A stretch of 55,263 bases of DNA from a bacterium (GTDB lineage Bacteria; Elusimicrobiota; Elusimicrobia; Elusimicrobiales; UBA9959). The stretch spans positions 1 to 55,263 of the forward strand of contig JAJYNO010000028.1 of the NCBI GenBank assembly GCA_021786295.1, given 5' to 3'. The position numbers and the translations under genes were made by a program. Shown here one piece after another: positions 51,686 through 55,263 of the stretch; positions within the stretch are counted from its first letter, which is position 1; the number at the start of each line of letters is the position of its first letter. The notes beneath the pieces are model-generated. The model searched no databases and was not told the DNA's origin. It saw only the letters and a list, made by a program, of their open reading frames with translations.

Positions 51686-52237
51686 CTAGAACACGAATAC
51701 GGCGGCGGCCACGGTGGTGGTCCACACGCCTTCGGTCCCTATCGCGGACTGCGTGATGTTGGCGGCCTTCACGATCTTGCCGCTGAGCTTCCAGATCTCT
51801 TCCTTCTGGTCCCAGGAGGTGTCGCTCCCGAACTCGACGCCCTGTATGGTGGACAACATCATGGCCGCGAGGTCCTCGGCGTAGTCGCCGGTCTTCTCGT
51901 CGGTCTCGCCGAAGGTGTGGTGCTCGGAGATATAGCCGTAGTGCGAGCGGTCCTTCGGGATCGCCAGGCCCACCGAGGAGGCGATCAGGCGGTGATTCTC
52001 GTTGATGGTGTTGCGGCTGAGCACGCAGTGCACTATCTGGCCGTCGTGCAGCTTCTCTATCCCTTTCTTGGCCGGGATCACCTTGCAGTAGGGGGGGAAG
52101 ATGCTGGAAACGTGCACGAGGTTGTATTTGGCGATGTGCGCGTCGCGCAGGGCCTCCTCGAAGCTCGCCAGCTTTTCCTTATGGCGGCCGAGGCCCTTGG
52201 TCAGGAAAACTTCCTTGGGAACTAGCAGTTGTGACAT
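51686..52237 (-). CDS. Pyruvoyl-dependent arginine decarboxylase
   Basis: A 183-residue self-processing enzyme making agmatine from arginine. The self-cleavage site is S44-S45 in NLVHVSSIFPP, giving an N-terminal beta chain and a pyruvoyl-capped alpha chain. Later blocks GLAIPKDRSHYGYISEHH and a SDTSWDQKEEIWKLSGK region match the archaeal/chlamydial PvlArgDC group. Length is normal (about 160-190). The ATG is six bases after TATAAT (leaderless). It feeds the agmatinase downstream. A 450-base structured gap separates it from the PLP decarboxylase. Confidence 0.92.
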   Translation of the reverse strand: MSQLLVPKEVFLTKGLGRHKEKLASFEEALRDAHIAKYNLVHVSSIFPPYCKVIPAKKGIEKLHDGQIVHCVLSRNTINENHRLIASSVGLAIPKDRSHYGYISEHHTFGETDEKTGDYAEDLAAMMLSTIQGVEFGSDTSWDQKEEIWKLSGKIVKAANITQSAIGTEGVWTTTVAAAVFVF

Positions 52238-52243
52238 GCCTAA

Positions 52244-52249
52244 ATTATA
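52244..52249 (-). promoter_or_regulatory. -10 box TATAAT six bases before arginine decarboxylase ATG (leaderless start)
   Basis: On the minus strand TATAAT, six bases (TTAGGC), then ATG; no ribosome site. The clearest example of the pattern in the window. Confidence 0.65.
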
Positions 52250-52275
52250 TTAAGTTTAAGGCGCACAAGTCGCCT

Positions 52276-52401
52276 GCACGCGGGGTATGGGTCCTTCAGG
52301 CACGCGGTCGCGCACACCGTGCGCGCCGCTTGTCACTCCCTTCGCCGCGCTACGCAAGCGGCTCGGTCCGTGACAGCCTTCAGGACCCATACCCCGCGCG
52401 C
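52276..52401. repeat. Structured inverted-repeat element in 453-base intergenic gap
   Basis: The gap 52238-52690 has no credible gene. It holds a 126-base imperfect palindrome: outer arms 52276-52295 and 52382-52401 match 19 of 20 bases, and inner stems GCCGCTTG/CAAGCGGC (52325-52332, 52355-52362) and TGTCAC/GTGACA (52331-52336, 52370-52375) nest inside. CCTTCAGG occurs in direct orientation at both arms. It could be a mobile-element remnant (MITE-like) or a structured RNA. Confidence 0.55.
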
Positions 52402-52500
52402 CGGCGCTTTAGCCATATTCTTTGGAGCGGGTGACGGGGGATCCGGGTTAGCGGGACGCTGTCGGAGGGGCGAGCTTGCATAGCGCGAGCCCCGGATAGC

Positions 52501-52521
52501 CGCGAAGCGGCTAGGTTCGCG
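52501..52521. repeat. Short hairpin CGCGAA/TTCGCG
   Basis: A six-base stem (52501-52506, 52516-52521) with a nine-base loop, within the same gap and 30 bases before dispersed repeat copy 2. Confidence 0.35.
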
Positions 52522-52548
52522 ACGGCGATACTTCCCACGGTGGCCGCT

Positions 52549-52572
52549 TGATGCGGCACGGCCATAGGCCAG
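52549..52572 (+). repeat. Dispersed 24-bp repeat, copy 2
   Basis: Matches 5577-5600 at 23 of 24 bases, including ggcacggccataggccag. It is non-coding in both places. Confidence 0.55.
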
Positions 52573-52636
52573 TGCGAGACCCTGTTCCCGCGTTCCGGGC
52601 CCCCGGCAGGCCCCGCGAACCCCCTTTGGTAAGGCG

Positions 52637-52671
52637 AAAAAAACGCCGCGGCACGGGGCCGCGGCGCTCTT
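52637..52671 (-). terminator. Intrinsic terminator of PLP decarboxylase gene
   Basis: Stem CGCCGCGG (52644-52651) with CCGCGGCG (52659-52666); on the minus strand it is followed by seven T. It lies just after the decarboxylase stop at 52691. Confidence 0.88.
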
Positions 52672-52690
52672 TTCGCCCGGGAAGGGCGGG

Positions 52691-53839
52691 TTACTTGTTG
52701 ATGTGCACCACCGTCGCGGGCGGGAAGCCGTTGAACCAGGTGGAGGACGAGTGCGCGTAGGCGCCCATCATCGGCGCGTACAGCAGCTCGCCCAGCTCCA
52801 GGTCCGTCGGCAGCGGCATCGAGTGCGAGATCACGTCCAGCGCGTCGCACGTGGGGCCGAACACGCTGCAGTTCTCCGTCTTCTTGCCCTTGCGGAACGC
52901 GTACATAGGGCAGTGCTGGTGGTCGAAGATGATGCCCGAGTACGTGTGGTAGGCGCCGTCGTTGACGTAGTAGCAGGTCTTGCCGTCGCGCACGGCCTTG
53001 CCGTTGATGCGCACCACGGACGTGCCGGCGCTGGCTATCATGAAGCGGCCCGGCTCGGCCAGGATCTCCATCTTCGGGTCCGGGAACAGGCGGTCCAGTT
53101 CGGCGTTGATCTTCTTGGCCAGCTCCTCGAAAGGCTTGACCGAGGCGTCGTACTGGGCCGGGAAGCCTCCGCCGATGTCCAGCACGTTCATCCTGTCGTA
53201 GCCGCGGCTCTTCGCCTCGGCGAAGATGTCCGCCGCGATGTTGATCGCCTGCACGAAGTTCTCGAAGTTGGTCGTCTGGCTGCCCACGTGGAAGCTCAGG
53301 CCCTCCACGCCGAGGCCCTGTCTGGCGGCCTCGAGGATCAGGTCCACCGCCTCGCCGGGGTGCGCGCCGAACTTGGAGGACAGCTCCACCACGGCCCCGG
53401 TGTTGGGCACGCGGATGCGCAGGCACAGGCCGGCGTGCGGCGAGTGCTTCTTCATCTTCTTGATCTCTTCCAGGTTGTCGTAGGTCACCAGCGGGCGGTA
53501 CTTGTCCAGCTCCACCAGCGTCTCGTGCGGCTTTATCGGGTTCGCGTAAATGATCTTGTCCCAGATCCAGTCCTGGCGCTTCTTCGCCGGCATGCCCTTG
53601 ATGTTCTCGTAGACTATGTTGAACTCGGGCATCGAGGCCACGTCGAAGCTCGCCCCGGCCTTGTACAGCGTCCGGACTATCTCCGCCATGGGCTCGCACT
53701 TGACCGCGTAGTAGGCCTGCACTCGCGGCAGGTGCTTCTTGAACTTCGCGTAGTTCTTCCTGATCTCGTCGTGGTCGACGATGAAGAGCGGCGTGCCGTG
53801 CTTCTTCGCGAGGTCCTGCATCTGTTTCTTTGTGATCAT
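52691..53839 (-). CDS. PLP-dependent ornithine-type decarboxylase (fold III)
   Basis: A 382-residue alanine-racemase-fold decarboxylase. PLP lysine K47 in AYYAVKCEP, the His stacking residue in GLSFHVGSQT, GGGFPAQYD, AEPGRFMIASAG for PLP phosphate, and the catalytic Cys-Asp in FGPTCDALDVIS. The CD(A)LD motif has Ala where ornithine decarboxylases usually have Gly. Its likely substrate is ornithine (to putrescine), possibly also lysine; 4-residue substrate-specificity signals cannot be judged by eye. It lies downstream of homospermidine synthase, which uses putrescine. A GGAGGA site lies about 15 bases before the ATG, somewhat far. Confidence 0.88.
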   Translation of the reverse strand: MITKKQMQDLAKKHGTPLFIVDHDEIRKNYAKFKKHLPRVQAYYAVKCEPMAEIVRTLYKAGASFDVASMPEFNIVYENIKGMPAKKRQDWIWDKIIYANPIKPHETLVELDKYRPLVTYDNLEEIKKMKKHSPHAGLCLRIRVPNTGAVVELSSKFGAHPGEAVDLILEAARQGLGVEGLSFHVGSQTTNFENFVQAINIAADIFAEAKSRGYDRMNVLDIGGGFPAQYDASVKPFEELAKKINAELDRLFPDPKMEILAEPGRFMIASAGTSVVRINGKAVRDGKTCYYVNDGAYHTYSGIIFDHQHCPMYAFRKGKKTENCSVFGPTCDALDVISHSMPLPTDLELGELLYAPMMGAYAHSSSTWFNGFPPATVVHINK

Positions 53840-53891
53840 ACTTTTTGTCTGGTCGTCCTCCGGTTTTCCGATGAATTTTTACCGCAAAGTT

Positions 53892-53919
53892 AAAAAGTGG
53901 CCCGGCTTCCGCCGGGCCA
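53892..53919 (-). terminator. Intrinsic terminator of homospermidine synthase gene
   Basis: Stem TGGCCCGGC (53898-53906) with GCCGGGCCA (53911-53919), loop TTCC; on the minus strand it is followed by CTTTTT. Confidence 0.85.
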
Positions 53920-53927
53920 GTCCCTTG

Positions 53928-55263
53928 TCAGTCCCCGTCGGTGATAAGGAAGTTCTTGAACTGCCAGGGGTCCTTCCTGTCGATGTACGGATTGTTGTAG
54001 CCCTTGAAGGCGTTGGTGTAGTGCTTCAGCGGCGTCCAGTCGGAAGCGGCGGAGTGCAGCTTGCCCAGCCAGGGCTTGGCGATCTTCAGGATGAACTCGT
54101 GCGGCAGGTCGTCGGGCACGTTCACGCCCTCCTCCGGGTTCTCCATCATCCACATCGCGGCCGACACCACGCCGATGGCCACCTGCACGGTGGTCGCGTT
54201 CTGATGCGGCACCAGCTTGCGGCTCTCGTGGATGTCCAGGATCGTGCCGGTCCACCACGAGCTGTACTCGTGACCCATCAGCAGCGCGCCCAGGATGTCG
54301 TAGCCCTCGGTGATCTCGTCGCCGAGGATGCGCACGTTCTTCTGCAGCTTGTAGTCGTAGCCGCGCAGCTCGTTGAGCGAGGCGATCGCGGAGTCGGAGG
54401 GGCAATACGCGTAGTGCACGGTGGGGCGGTACACGGCCTTGCCGTTCTTCCAGACGGTCAGCTTGTCCGACAGGGTGAAGGCCTCGCCGTGGCGCACCAG
54501 CATGCCGTGGATGCAGTAGTCCGGGACCCAGGTGCTGATCCAGGTGTTCATGCCCATGCGGGCCAGGCAGATCTGGTTCTTCGGGCCGCTCTTGTGCTGG
54601 CAGGCGAACGGCGGCAGCGTCTTCTCGTGCGTGCCCCAGCCCAGCTCGGCCGGCGCCACGCCTTCCTCGCGGAAGCCCTCGACGCTCCAGGTGTTGACGA
54701 ACTCGTTGACCCGCTTGGGCTTGTCCGTGACCTGCGTGTCGCGCTCGCTGACGTGGATCACCTTCACGCCGAGGTTCATCGAGAGCTCGTTGAAGGTCCG
54801 GTCGTTGACCAGCTGGCGCAGCTTGTCGGCCTTCGCGCCCTTCACCTTCTTCTCGGCGAGCAGGCGGGTGGCGATGTCGATCAGGCCCTTCTTGGCGAAG
54901 TGGGAGATCAGGCCGGGGTTGGCGCCGTGCTCGATGACGGCGGTGGGGCCCTGGGTCTTCCACTTGGCTATCATCTGGCGCATCGCCATATGGCGCACGT
55001 AGAGGGTGCGCTCCGTGGGGTCCTTGTCGACGGCGCCGGTGTAGGGGTCCCACAGCTCGGTGGAGGTGTTGATGTAGAGCACGCCGTTCTCGTGGCACCA
55101 GGTCAGGATCTCGCAGGCGTCTATGTTCCACGCGAGGTCTATCAGCAGGTCGCCGGCCTTCAGGTACTTCTTCAGCGTGGCGCCCATGTTCCGCTCGGTG
55201 ATCTGGTGGCGCACGAACTTGACACCCTTGGCGGTCCAGGGCTTAAGGGCCTGGCGCTTGTCC
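53928..55263 (-). CDS. Homospermidine synthase (5' end outside window)
   Basis: The frame stays open from the stop at 53928 to the right window edge, past a GTG at 55214, so the N-terminal NAD-binding part is cut off (about 445 residues shown). The visible part begins DKRQALKPWTAKGVKFVRHQ and includes LIDLAWNIDACEILTW, GANPGLISHFAKKGLIDIA, PFACQHKSGPKNQICL, YCPSDSAIASLNELRGYDY and GHEYSSWWTGTILDI, matching bacterial homospermidine synthases. The enzyme joins two putrescines (NAD-dependent) to sym-homospermidine. It lies just upstream of the PLP decarboxylase, its likely putrescine source, with a terminator between them. Confidence 0.9.
   Translation of the reverse strand, partial: DKRQALKPWTAKGVKFVRHQITERNMGATLKKYLKAGDLLIDLAWNIDACEILTWCHENGVLYINTSTELWDPYTGAVDKDPTERTLYVRHMAMRQMIAKWKTQGPTAVIEHGANPGLISHFAKKGLIDIATRLLAEKKVKGAKADKLRQLVNDRTFNELSMNLGVKVIHVSERDTQVTDKPKRVNEFVNTWSVEGFREEGVAPAELGWGTHEKTLPPFACQHKSGPKNQICLARMGMNTWISTWVPDYCIHGMLVRHGEAFTLSDKLTVWKNGKAVYRPTVHYAYCPSDSAIASLNELRGYDYKLQKNVRILGDEITEGYDILGALLMGHEYSSWWTGTILDIHESRKLVPHQNATTVQVAIGVVSAAMWMMENPEEGVNVPDDLPHEFILKIAKPWLGKLHSAASDWTPLKHYTNAFKGYNNPYIDRKDPWQFKNFLITDGD

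Noticed and set aside
52231-52760. Short plus-strand frames in the polyamine gap
   Set aside because: Basic, low-complexity translations with no ribosome site; they cross the inverted repeats and terminator.

Overview
The window is GC-rich, gene-dense, double-membrane bacterial chromosome. Evidence for two membranes is a PorV-like barrel, a second predicted outer-membrane barrel and several exported proteins. The gene mix (giant TIG-repeat surface protein next to PorV/UPF0164, single-domain response regulators, homospermidine synthase, SWIB protein, U32 peptidase, ClpC) suggests a deep-branching Gram-negative such as an Elusimicrobiota-like lineage. That placement is an inference from gene content; no rRNA is present to test it. 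I see no tRNA, rRNA, CRISPR array, insertion sequence or prophage. Fifty protein genes are supported. The first and last run off the window ends.

Layout. 1-6.5 kb: end of a giant secreted adhesin-like protein with nine TIG repeats and a FlgD/T9SS-like tail, then PorV-like protein. 6.6-13.7 kb: housekeeping genes (glutamine synthetase, YjbQ, DoxX, a Gsk-type nucleoside kinase, class III cyclase, membrane protein, nitroreductase, FKBP). 13.9-19.1 kb: the most unusual block, with a lone receiver protein, two acidic low-complexity exported proteins, a small exported protein, a barrel protein and a convergent two-component system. Two genes here share a promoter of identical geometry. 19.2-26.2 kb: radical SAM/SPASM-like protein, YceH, HtrA protease, eukaryotic-type alanine aminotransferase, a second receiver and unknowns. 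26.4-35.3 kb: NfeD protease, ClpC with a 16-bp-arm palindrome over its promoter, beta-lactamase-fold enzyme, U32 protein, YaeQ and a secreted alpha-amylase. 35.4-43.8 kb: ChaN-like protein, M42-like peptidase, transglutaminase, baeRF protein, RsmH and GlgB. 43.8-50.7 kb: SWIB, MgtC, LexA-like repressor divergent from recA, Xer recombinase, a large unknown membrane protein and a 3-hydroxyacyl-CoA dehydrogenase. 50.7-55.3 kb: polyamine block (agmatinase, pyruvoyl arginine decarboxylase, PLP ornithine-type decarboxylase, homospermidine synthase).

How genes work together. The polyamine block supplies two routes to putrescine and then homospermidine. LexA, RecA and Xer form a DNA repair/recombination neighbourhood. 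ClpC, NfeD and HtrA are protein quality-control genes. GlgB and the exported amylase handle alpha-glucans. Across the window a repeated start architecture appears: a -10 hexamer (TATAAT or close) six or seven bases before ATG with no Shine-Dalgarno site. This suggests many leaderless mRNAs, while other genes have normal GGAGG sites. The strongest candidates for undescribed biology are the 13.9-17.1 kb envelope/receiver block with its twin promoters, the clpC operator, the recA leader region and the leaderless start pattern.
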